From Actinoplanes solisilvae (GTDB lineage Bacteria > Actinomycetota > Actinomycetes > Mycobacteriales > Micromonosporaceae): a stretch of DNA of 35,132 bases. The notes under the pieces are model-generated. The model was given only the letters and a program-made list of their open reading frames with translations. It ran no database searches and was not told the origin of the DNA. Location: the NCBI RefSeq assembly GCF_003999975.1, contig NZ_RJAC01000043.1:1-35132 (forward strand). The letters are read 5' to 3'. Positions 1-7,785 of this stretch are shown here, in pieces (within the stretch, counting starts at the first letter, position 1; the number at the start of each line of letters is the position of its first letter). The position numbers and the translations under genes were made by a program.

Positions 1-120
1 CGCCAAGCCCATGCCTTCTTCCAGCACCGCACCGACAGCCAGAACCTGACCACCGCCGCGCCCTGGACCTCACCCTGGCTGCCGCCGGGTTACGGACAAA
101 ACTTCTGGCCAGGCGCTTAG
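1..120 (+). CDS. C-terminal end of an unidentified protein, truncated by the window edge
   Basis: An open frame runs from the first base to a TAG at 118-120 and encodes 39 residues ending in PPGYGQNFWPGA. Its composition (many Q, N, W, P and aromatic residues) is protein-like rather than the Arg/Ala/Pro-rich pattern of shadow frames here. The family is not recognised; a transposase tail is a guess because the other end of the window also carries transposase sequence. The last 51 bases overlap, on the opposite strand, the 3' end of the NACHT gene, so the two genes converge and overlap. Confidence 0.4.
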   Translation, partial: RQAHAFFQHRTDSQNLTTAAPWTSPWLPPGYGQNFWPGA

Positions 121-3100
121 AAGGAGTCGTCCCGCGTTCATACGATGGTGGTTCGAGAGGCCGGCGTCGTGCAGTAGTTCACGGAGAACGGTGGCGCGAG
201 CCTGAGCCGCGGCGCCGGGCATCGATCGCGGAAGGGCCTCGGCGGCCCGCAACCGGACGGCCGGGCACATGGTGTCGTCGGTGACGACGGACAGCAGCTC
301 CGAACTGCCGCTCGCGATTGTGTCCGAGAAATCCGCGATCAGAATCGCCAGAAGGGCGACCCGATAGCCGGCCGCCAGCCCGGGCGTCCGCAAGCGACGT
401 TCCAACGCCTCGCCCACAGCGCGCCGGTGCACCGGTGTGCTGTCGGCCAGTTTGGCCGCCACGGCCAGGACCCGCCGGCGCTCCGTTTCTTTACCTGCCA
501 CCAAGGTGATCAATCCGTTGAGAGCGGCGTCGTCCGTCGCGTCGAGCGACAGCTGAGCCTGCCATATCCGTGTCCGCTCGTCCTGGGATTGAGCCTCTCG
601 TTCGGCGCTGCGCAACCACGCCAGACTGTCCGCCGTGGTGTCTGGCGCGGTTTGGGCACGGCTGACCGCCGCTGCGCACCGGAGCGCCACCGACAATCGA
701 GGATCACGCATGTCCTGGAAGTACGCCTCGACGACCAATCGCCGTGCGTGCGGCCCACCTTGCCGGGCGAGGACGACACCGGCCTCCTGCCGCCGCAGGT
801 GTGTCCCGGCCCGGTCACTGAGGACCCCAGCCAAAGCGGCACCAGCCGCGGCCCGATGTCTGACGAATCGGTAGAGCAGCCGTGCGGCGGCCAGAGGATC
901 GATCGAGCGAGGCCGGTGAATCGCCGTCGGGGTGCCGGGTCTCATCATGCTCGCCGCGAGAAGGTCAACGGCGGGCGCCCGGTGAACCGGATCGAGGTGA
1001 AGTTCAACAGCCAGTGCCTGCTCCCGGACGCCCGGCGGGGTGGCCGGGTTCTCGACGATCCGCCGAATGGCGGCGGCAACTGCCGCGACCTCGCCGGGAA
1101 GGACATGGGCGACGGCGGTCACGACAGCGACCGTCGGCGTCACCGCGGTGAGAGCGGCGCGCAGTGCGGCGGCGCAGTCGTCTGTCTCGCTCAGGCCGGA
1201 AGGCAGGTCGGCCTCGACGCCGAACGGCTGGGGGTCGCTGTCTGCGAGCAACCGCAGTTGGAGGTCGATGATGGCTGACTTGCTGTCCTCGTCGCCTCCA
1301 GAACACGAGGATCGCAGAAGTTCACCCATGTAGTGCGAGAAGCGCGTTGCCGACGTCCAAGGCACATCGCGAGCGATGGCGGCCGCACTCTCCTTCACGT
1401 GGTTGGCGTAGGCGCTCGCGTCTTCCAACCCCAGTGTCCGATCGTTAGCGGGGAAGTATGGATCGGACAGCAGGGTGAGCACGATGGCGCGGTAGCGTTC
1501 GACGTCGCCATGCTCAGCCTCGATCAAAATCCTGGCTGCAGTCACCCTCAGACTCACCGGGGCATAGGGATCATCGATCAGTCGCGCGCACAGTTCGATG
1601 GCGGACGCCAGCGCGGACTTCGACAGTTGGACGGCGACCATCCGCGCGGACCACGACCAAGTCGTGCGCTCGGCCAGCAGGCGGTACAGCCGGTCAATCA
1701 CGGCGCCGGCCTGGCTCGGACACTGCGTCAGGATCTCGTCGGCAGCGTAGATCGATACCCATTCCTCCATATGGGCGTCCGTCAGGTGTTCGTCGAGGAC
1801 CACGAGAGCTGCCTGGCGGTGCGCGGGAATGGCAGCGAGGTTTTGAGCGAAGCTGAAGCGCTGATAGCCCTCATTCGCCCGGTCCCGGGCCACCGCGATC
1901 ACCACTGCCGCCGCGTCGACGGCGTCCTGCGAGTAGCCGGTCAAGCGCAGGGCAGCCTCAGCACGCTGCTTGGGCGGCGCTGATCCGTCCCTCATCACGT
2001 GGCGCAGTATGGCCTCGGCGGCAGCGGCGTCGGTGTTCCCATGCCCGCACAGGGCGATAGCAACCTCGACGGCGACGGATTCCGGCGGGTCGGCCGTCGG
2101 CGCCGTCAGCAACCGCAAGAGGCTGACCGTGAACTCACGCGTACCGTCCGACGTGCCCGATCGAGCCAGCTGCAACATCGGTTGAAGATCGTTCATGGTC
2201 ATCGCCGGTCCGTCGAACGCGGACACCAGAGCATCGGCGTCGGCCTGGTAGCGCGGATCAATTTCGGCCATGGCCGCGCGCAGCGCCTGTACGCCAGCAG
2301 GATCGATGTAGGGGGAGGCGGCGCGGACCTCCAACGCCCCAATCATCTGTCTCAGCAGCAGCCGATCGAGGGCGTGCAGACCGCCCATGAACGGCACGCT
2401 CGGTCGCGGAGGCCCCCACCACCGAAGGCTCGCCTGCCACAGCGCGTCGCAGACCATCTCGACGGCGTCCGGCCAGGTGTCCTCGCCCAGCCGGGCCAGC
2501 TCGATCGCTGCTTGAACCGTCGAGGTCGGCGTCACGTCGAGGACGGTGGTAAGGTCCTTGAGCTGGTGGATCGCCTGCGCGCGGTACTCCGGTCCCAATT
2601 CGGCGACCAGCCGGGCAAGCCTGACGTGGTTGAACGCGAACATTCCTCGCCCACCGAACACGTACATGGCCCAACGGCCGACCTCATCGCGACATTCCGG
2701 CATGATGGCGATCATCGCCTGCGCAATGGACACCTGTTTGTAAATATCCCGTTCCGCCGTGACACGCAACGACTCGCGAAGCTGGGTGACGATGGAGTCT
2801 CTCGTGCCGACCTCCCACTCGGCCAATGTCTCAGCGGCGGTACGCCGGAGGCTGGTGTTCGCGGTCGGGCTTCGCAGGATGTCGGTCATGACGCGCGTGG
2901 CTGCGGGCGAGGGTCGGCCTTCGCAGCCGATGAGGTAGGTTGCCACGTCGAGCCGCTCGGCCGCTGAGCCTCGGTCCGATTCCAGGACGGCGACCAATTT
3001 CTCGACCACGGCTTCCGCATGCTCCGGAGCGAGGTCATCGAGTGCCCGTGCCGCCGCCAGGCTGCCCGCGACCGCCCCCGCACCGCCGACGACGGCCAGC

Positions 3101-5109
3101 AACTCCCGGATCAACTGTGGCCGCTGTCGCCGATCCCGGTCAGCCAGCAAGCCGGCGATGGCGGCTCGGACCGCCGATCCTGGCGGTGCAACGTCGAGTT
3201 GTTCGCCGAGCCAGAGCACGACGGCCGGTGCCGACGGGAGCTGGCGCACCAAGGACAACGAATCCTTGCCGTCGTCCCAGATATCCTCGCGCAGATCCTG
3301 CTCGACGGTCAGAAGACAAGCGGTTAGCTGCTCCGGCTCGGCCGGTGCACCCTCTGCGACGAGCCGGACCGCAGTCGATCGATGAGACCGCGTGCCGCCG
3401 AGCAGCCTGGTCAGCAGCTCGTTGACGCCGTGCCCGCGAGTCCAGCGCGTCAGAACGGCGATGGCGACCGGATCGCTGTGATTGGCTCGGTGTATCCACT
3501 GCCGCCAAGCCGGGGCATCGGCATCGAACTCATCGGTGAGATCCACCGCGTACCGCCGGGCGGCGAGATGCTCGGCGAACGTCAGGTGGATGAAGTCCGG
3601 ACCGGCGCCGCGGCGGCTGAGGACGCCGGTGCTGACCAGGGCCTCGGCTACCAGTCGGGCCCATTCCTCGGCGGGCCGGCCGGTGATCGGGCCGACCTCG
3701 TGCCGGAGCCAATCGATCGCGGAGAGCACCAGCGAACGGCGGCTCTCGACCCGTACGACGGCCAGTTCCTGCAGCAACTCGCCCATCCTCGAATAGAGGA
3801 TGTCCACAGCCTTGGTGCCCTCATCGTCGAGGCCGACAGTGGCCGCGAGATCGGTCCGTGCCGCGGAGCGGCGGTCTGCGCTACGCTGCCACAGCCAATG
3901 CAGGTAGCGTTCGTACAGGTCGTGCCTGTTGCGAGGCAGCCCGGTGTCAGGGTCCGATTCGTAAACGGTGATGGCGATCGTCGCCATCAGTGGCACGAAC
4001 GCGACTTCCTGCAATCCTGCCGAAGTGACCTGGGTGAGGAATCCGGCCGCCGACCGAGGTCCGTCGTCGTCGGCGCCGAACCACAGCCGGGCGAAGTCGG
4101 CCAGCGCCCTGGTGTCGAACGGCACGAGCGAGTAGTGGCCGATCGACCCCACGCCGAGCATCGCGGTCGCGTGCCCGGCCAGCGGGCGAGTGGTGAGGAG
4201 TAGCCGGTACGGGCTGTTGTCCGAGGCCGATGTCCAGGCGGACAGGCGCTCGAAGAAGCTTTCGCGCTCCTCCACCGGCACCTCGTCCAACCCGTCCACC
4301 ACCACCAGCCACCGGACGCCGTCCACGGCGTCGGCCAGCAGGCTCGGGTCGACGACACCCCTGCTGCCCAGACCCAAGGCTTGGAACGCGGCTGCGGCCA
4401 GCGCCTGCGGCCAGGACAGTTCGATCTGATCGGCGAGCGCGCGGGCCGTGAACAGCAACGGGAGCAGTGGTTGGGAGGAGAGGCGACGGCCGTCGTCGTC
4501 CGCGGTCAGCCAGGACGCGGCGAGTTGCCGGCAGATCTGCCCAGCTGTCGTCGACTTGCCGCTGCCGGGGCCACCCTCGATCAGCAGATGCGGGTGCTGG
4601 TCAAACACTCGCTCCAACGGCCGGCGTACCGGGATCACGCGGGGCTGCTCGTCGAACGGCAGGAACAGTCGCTCGTCGGCGAATCGGGCGGCCATCCGGC
4701 GGCCCGGGCGTGCGGGCGCCGGCGCCTGCGGCTGCTCGACCCGTTGACTCACGTAAACCGCGGACACCGTGGTGCGGCGGCCTCCCAGCAGGCGATTGCT
4801 GGACCGGTCGGCCGCCGCCTTGGTGGCCTCCAGGAGAAAGTGGACATCCCGCCGAAGCGGGCGGCGTCCCCAGGCCGTCCGGTGACGGCGGCTCAGAAGG
4901 GCATGCGCGCCGGGGGTCTTCCCCTGGCGCAGTGCCGTCACCGCGGCGCCGAGCGCCAGCACGCCGACGAACAGGGCCAGGATGCTGGAGAGCTGGTCGG
5001 CCCGTTCCAGGCCGAGGTGCCCGAGCAGGAGACCGAGCCCGCCGAGCACTACAGCCGCGACGATCAGCCCGGCAATCGTGAGGAGCCGTCGAGACAGGAG
5101 AGTCCGCAC
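70..5109 (-). CDS. Membrane-anchored NACHT-family ATPase with long helical-repeat tail
   Basis: This 1,679-residue protein begins at GTG 5109. Two hydrophobic segments (about residues 11-30 and 41-60) suggest a membrane hairpin at the N-terminus. The NTPase core follows: Walker A GGPGSGKST at 179-187 and Walker B with the NACHT-type acidic patch VVVDGLDEV at 269-277, then a TTRP sensor-like motif near 306-309. Roughly residues 520-1679 are Leu/Ala/Arg-rich helices of HEAT/armadillo character (recurring RxxAAxxL patterns), a likely ligand-sensing or scaffold region. NACHT proteins are STAND ATPases that oligomerise on sensing a ligand; bacterial members include anti-phage sensors as well as regulators. 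No effector domain (nuclease, protease, TIR) is visible, so the membrane hairpin may itself be the output or merely an anchor. It appears monocistronic, and defence is inference only. The domain call is firm; the role is unknown. Confidence 0.9.
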   Translation of the reverse strand: MRTLLSRRLLTIAGLIVAAVVLGGLGLLLGHLGLERADQLSSILALFVGVLALGAAVTALRQGKTPGAHALLSRRHRTAWGRRPLRRDVHFLLEATKAAADRSSNRLLGGRRTTVSAVYVSQRVEQPQAPAPARPGRRMAARFADERLFLPFDEQPRVIPVRRPLERVFDQHPHLLIEGGPGSGKSTTAGQICRQLAASWLTADDDGRRLSSQPLLPLLFTARALADQIELSWPQALAAAAFQALGLGSRGVVDPSLLADAVDGVRWLVVVDGLDEVPVEERESFFERLSAWTSASDNSPYRLLLTTRPLAGHATAMLGVGSIGHYSLVPFDTRALADFARLWFGADDDGPRSAAGFLTQVTSAGLQEVAFVPLMATIAITVYESDPDTGLPRNRHDLYERYLHWLWQRSADRRSAARTDLAATVGLDDEGTKAVDILYSRMGELLQELAVVRVESRRSLVLSAIDWLRHEVGPITGRPAEEWARLVAEALVSTGVLSRRGAGPDFIHLTFAEHLAARRYAVDLTDEFDADAPAWRQWIHRANHSDPVAIAVLTRWTRGHGVNELLTRLLGGTRSHRSTAVRLVAEGAPAEPEQLTACLLTVEQDLREDIWDDGKDSLSLVRQLPSAPAVVLWLGEQLDVAPPGSAVRAAIAGLLADRDRRQRPQLIRELLAVVGGAGAVAGSLAAARALDDLAPEHAEAVVEKLVAVLESDRGSAAERLDVATYLIGCEGRPSPAATRVMTDILRSPTANTSLRRTAAETLAEWEVGTRDSIVTQLRESLRVTAERDIYKQVSIAQAMIAIMPECRDEVGRWAMYVFGGRGMFAFNHVRLARLVAELGPEYRAQAIHQLKDLTTVLDVTPTSTVQAAIELARLGEDTWPDAVEMVCDALWQASLRWWGPPRPSVPFMGGLHALDRLLLRQMIGALEVRAASPYIDPAGVQALRAAMAEIDPRYQADADALVSAFDGPAMTMNDLQPMLQLARSGTSDGTREFTVSLLRLLTAPTADPPESVAVEVAIALCGHGNTDAAAAEAILRHVMRDGSAPPKQRAEAALRLTGYSQDAVDAAAVVIAVARDRANEGYQRFSFAQNLAAIPAHRQAALVVLDEHLTDAHMEEWVSIYAADEILTQCPSQAGAVIDRLYRLLAERTTWSWSARMVAVQLSKSALASAIELCARLIDDPYAPVSLRVTAARILIEAEHGDVERYRAIVLTLLSDPYFPANDRTLGLEDASAYANHVKESAAAIARDVPWTSATRFSHYMGELLRSSCSGGDEDSKSAIIDLQLRLLADSDPQPFGVEADLPSGLSETDDCAAALRAALTAVTPTVAVVTAVAHVLPGEVAAVAAAIRRIVENPATPPGVREQALAVELHLDPVHRAPAVDLLAASMMRPGTPTAIHRPRSIDPLAAARLLYRFVRHRAAAGAALAGVLSDRAGTHLRRQEAGVVLARQGGPHARRLVVEAYFQDMRDPRLSVALRCAAAVSRAQTAPDTTADSLAWLRSAEREAQSQDERTRIWQAQLSLDATDDAALNGLITLVAGKETERRRVLAVAAKLADSTPVHRRAVGEALERRLRTPGLAAGYRVALLAILIADFSDTIASGSSELLSVVTDDTMCPAVRLRAAEALPRSMPGAAAQARATVLRELLHDAGLSNHHRMNAGRLLLSAWPEVLSVTRRQPG

Positions 5110-5139
5110 CCGCTCATCATCGCCGACGCCGGAGCGATC

Positions 5140-5169
5140 CTGTCATACCTGACAAGGGTCATGTGACAG
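5140..5169 (-). promoter_or_regulatory. Dyad-rich promoter/operator candidate upstream of the NACHT gene
   Basis: TGTCATACCTGACA (5141-5154) is a perfect 5-4-5 inverted repeat, and the outer CTGTCA (5140-5145) pairs with TGACAG (5164-5169). The block lies 31-60 bases upstream of the NACHT GTG. Read on the minus strand, CTGTCA and TATGAC are spaced by 16 bases and could be -35 and -10 boxes inside the repeats, as for a repressor-controlled promoter. This is pattern-based only. Confidence 0.35.
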
Positions 5170-5201
5170 CCGCCGGTTCGTCATGGCCATTCGCGCGCGC
5201 C

Positions 5202-5221
5202 GCCGGGCCGCCTGACCCGGC
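5202..5221 (-). terminator. Short GC hairpin after the broken gene
   Basis: GCCGGG (5202-5207) pairs perfectly with CCCGGC (5216-5221) around an 8-base loop, 12 bases past the stop of the minus-strand pseudogene. There is no T-tract, which is common for actinobacterial terminators but leaves this weak. Confidence 0.3.
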
Positions 5222-5233
5222 ACCGTCAGTCGC

Positions 5234-6066
5234 CTAGGCGTGGTAGGGCGGGATCGTCCATCGCAGGACCGTCCCGCCCACCTCGCCAGCTTCGAGCGTC
5301 ACAGGATAGACCTGCCTAGCGGCCCGCTCCCCGTTGTGCCGCACCGAGTGGTCGCCCGGCTCCCACCCGAGACAGAGCACCGGGCAGCTCCCGACCTCGA
5401 CAGCGCCGGCCCGGAGCGGATGGTGCCACCCGGCCCGCCGGCCGCGGTAGAAATCGGTGTGCTCGTCGACCGCGACCATGAGCCCCTTTGCCGTGGCGGC
5501 GGTCGCTCCAAGCGGTGATCTCAGCCGCAAGCGCGGTCGCCTCGGCCAACGGCAGATCCATCCACCCACCCGTACGGTCCCTCGCCGCCGCCCTGAGCGA
5601 TGCGTTCGCCGCCGAACCGCGGCCGCACATCGTCCGCGCATCGGCCACCCCAGTGGGAGAGGTTGGCGAGCCCATCGGCCGGCTCGCCGTTCACTCCCGT
5701 CCACGAGTCTAGCGCCACGGCGTCACCGACGACCGTGCAGAACGGGTCGACGGGAAGATCCCCGAGCCGCACCGGCTCACGGTTCCACGGAAGTCCCAGC
5801 TCGATCTCCAGCGTCGCGATCGCCGTCCCCGTCGAACGGGGACGGCGAGGTGCTCGCCCGAACCCTCAACGGCCGGTCACCCGCGGCCGGCACCGCGACC
5901 GCCTCGCACAACCATTTCCGGAGATGCCCGCCTCCCGACGACTCCGCGCGCGTTCGGGCAAACGCTGACCCAGGACCGGCCAGTGGTCGATCCATCCGCC
6001 CATGCGGAGCACCAGCACACCCGACGGCGCCTCCACGGATCCCAGGTCGACGAAGATCTCAGGCAC
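5234..6066 (-). pseudogene. Frameshifted remnant of one unidentified protein gene
   Basis: Protein-like minus-strand segments follow one another in changing frames. From a GTG at 6066: PEIFVDLGSVEAPSGVLVLR then GGWIDHWP; a segment containing LRKWLCEAVAVPAAGDRPLR (about 5910-5850); IATLEIELGLPWNREPVRLG continuing to about 5640; GGWMDLPLAEATALAAEI with AWSDR (about 5580-5510); and VAVDEHTDFYRGRRAGWHHP running to WTIPPYHA and a TAG at 5234-5236. Joined, they give about 270 residues, so the simplest reading is a single gene broken by three or four indels. Two short adjacent genes, or assembly error, are alternatives. The family is not recognised. The frame changes fall in GC-rich runs, for example the near-palindrome around 5828-5842. 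Confidence 0.6.
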
Positions 6067-6286
6067 GCGCCCATTCTGCCGTTCCCCCGCGATCCGCTCA
6101 CCACCAAGGTCAGGGGCTCGCAAGCCTCGCCGAACGGTGGCCGCTGAGGTCCATTGTGGTGTATTGGGTCCCGCGTGGAGGTGCACGTCGGTCCTGCAGC
6201 GGAAGCGGTGCGGATCGAACCGGCCCGGATCGGCCGCGGCGTCCGGGAAGGCTGCCATGAGCGCCGCGGCCGAAGGGAGGCGTCGG

Positions 6287-6502
6287 TCAGACGTGTTCGG
6301 GGGTGCGGTTGCGGACCTGGTAGGTGACTGTGCCTGTGCCGGCCACGGCTACCACCAGGGACAGCAGGGCGGTCACCCACTGGCCGTCGGTGATGGTGGC
6401 GAAGCCCGTGTTCTCGCCCTGCAGGGCCGTCAGCAGGGACGACAGGAAGGCGATCATGCCGCTGGCCAGGGCCGAGAAGACTGCTTTGAGGATGGTGCTC
6501 AT
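6287..6502 (-). CDS. Small holin-like membrane protein (71 aa)
   Basis: The start is ATG 6502, preceded by a strong GGAGGTGAGG Shine-Dalgarno. The frame stays open upstream, but that part is Arg/Pro-rich shadow sequence of the MFS gene. The protein has two hydrophobic stretches: LKAVFSALASGMIAFLSSLL near the N-terminus and VTALLSLVVAVAGTGTVTYQ near the C-terminus, separated by a polar turn, and a short charged tail (RNRTPEHV). This layout resembles small phage-type holins, a family also scattered as single genes in actinobacterial chromosomes; no lysin or other phage gene is nearby. It lies 44 bases downstream of the MFS gene on the same strand, so co-transcription is likely. Its function is unknown beyond membrane insertion. 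Confidence 0.75.
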   Translation of the reverse strand: MSTILKAVFSALASGMIAFLSSLLTALQGENTGFATITDGQWVTALLSLVVAVAGTGTVTYQVRNRTPEHV

Positions 6503-6546
6503 TTCCTCACCTCCGGGTGCGATGGATGCCACCTGGAGAGGGCCGG

Positions 6547-7776
6547 TCAGGCGGGGGCCGGATACGCCTTGTCGGGAATGCGGCGGAAGCTGCGCCAGGG
6601 GAGCAGGGCCGAGCTGGCCAGGACACCGGCGCCGCAGATCAGCAGAGCCGTGCGCAGCGAGGTGAGGGTGGCGAGAAGGCCGCCGAGGGCTATGCAGACG
6701 GGCTGGACCGTACGGGATGTGATGGACCAGCAGGCGATCACCCGCGCCAGGTAGCCGTCGGCGGTCTCGGTCATGCGGTAGGTGGCGAAGGCGGGGTTGA
6801 AGACGCCGGAGCCGAACAGGGCCAGCAGCTCGACGGCGATCATCAGGAGCAGGCCGGGGACGCCGGCGGGCAGGAACGCCAGGGCCCACAGCCAGGCGGC
6901 GCGGCCCACGCCGGAGACCAGCAGGACGCGGTGGCGGCCGAAGCGGGTGGTCAGGCGGCCGGCGGTCAGGGCGCCGAGGACGCCACCGAGGCAGGCGACG
7001 CCCCAGCCGAGGCCGTACTGCCACGGGCTCAGGTGCTCCTCGCGCAGCATCAGGACCGTGAGCAGCGGGGACGCGGCCATCATCGCGCCGGCGAAGAGCT
7101 GCTGGTTGAGGAACATCGTACGGAGGTCGCGGTGGGTCATGATGTGGCGCCAGCCGGCGGTGATCTCGGTCAGTCGGCTGCCGCGGGAGACCGGGACGGG
7201 CGGGGCGGGCTCCGGCGTACGCAGGGAACGGACGCCGACGGCGGAGAGCAGGAAGCTGATCGCGTCGACGGTCAGGGTCCAGGCGATGCCGAGAGCGGAG
7301 GTCAGCGCGCCGCCGAGGGCCGGTCCGGCGCTCAGGGACGTCCACAGGGTGGCCTCGAAGCGGCCGTTGGCGGCGTCGCGGTCGGCCGGGGAGACCAGGG
7401 CCTTGAGGTGGGCGCCGCTGGCCGAGGCGAAGAGGATCGTGGCCACGGACTGCACCACGGCGACCAGGCAGAGCTGGGTGTAGGTCAGCGAGCCGGAGAG
7501 CAGGGCGAGCGGGATGCTGAGGACGGCGGCGAAGCGGGCCAGGTCGGCGGCGATCATGACGGGGCGTTTGCGGTGGAACTCGATCCACGGGCCGGCGGGC
7601 AGCGCGAGGGCGGCGGCGGCCAGCCCACCGAGGGCGGCCAGCAGTGACACCTGCAGCGAGGAGACGTCGAGGACCAGGACGGCTATGAGGGGTATCGCGC
7701 TGAAGCCGACCCCGGTGCCGAGCTCACTGATCGCGTAGGCCGACCAGAGGCGGCGGAAGTCAGAGCCGAGTGCCAC
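6547..7776 (-). CDS. Major facilitator superfamily transporter (EntS/MFS_3-like)
   Basis: The 409-residue protein has about 12 hydrophobic segments, as expected for MFS. The N-terminus (ALGSDFRRLWSAYAISELG) matches the start pattern of drug/siderophore exporters of the EntS-like group. The loop between helices 2 and 3 contains GPWIEFHRKRPVM, the MFS motif-A region, and the second half has a cognate loop, GRLTTRFGRHRVLL. These proton-coupled transporters usually export small hydrophobic molecules or siderophores; the substrate cannot be inferred. GTG 7776 is 9 bases after the aidB stop, so the gene is probably translated from an aidB-MFS transcript. Confidence 0.9.
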   Translation of the reverse strand: MALGSDFRRLWSAYAISELGTGVGFSAIPLIAVLVLDVSSLQVSLLAALGGLAAAALALPAGPWIEFHRKRPVMIAADLARFAAVLSIPLALLSGSLTYTQLCLVAVVQSVATILFASASGAHLKALVSPADRDAANGRFEATLWTSLSAGPALGGALTSALGIAWTLTVDAISFLLSAVGVRSLRTPEPAPPVPVSRGSRLTEITAGWRHIMTHRDLRTMFLNQQLFAGAMMAASPLLTVLMLREEHLSPWQYGLGWGVACLGGVLGALTAGRLTTRFGRHRVLLVSGVGRAAWLWALAFLPAGVPGLLLMIAVELLALFGSGVFNPAFATYRMTETADGYLARVIACWSITSRTVQPVCIALGGLLATLTSLRTALLICGAGVLASSALLPWRSFRRIPDKAYPAPA

Positions 7777-7785
7777 CGGGGCACC

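Noticed and set aside
6287..6502. Prophage remnant
   Set aside because: One holin-like gene without lysin, portal, tail or integrase genes is not enough; such genes occur singly in actinobacterial chromosomes.
6503..7588. N-terminal extension of the holin-like protein to about 433 residues
   Set aside because: It is a shadow of the MFS gene, and a strong Shine-Dalgarno directly precedes ATG 6502.
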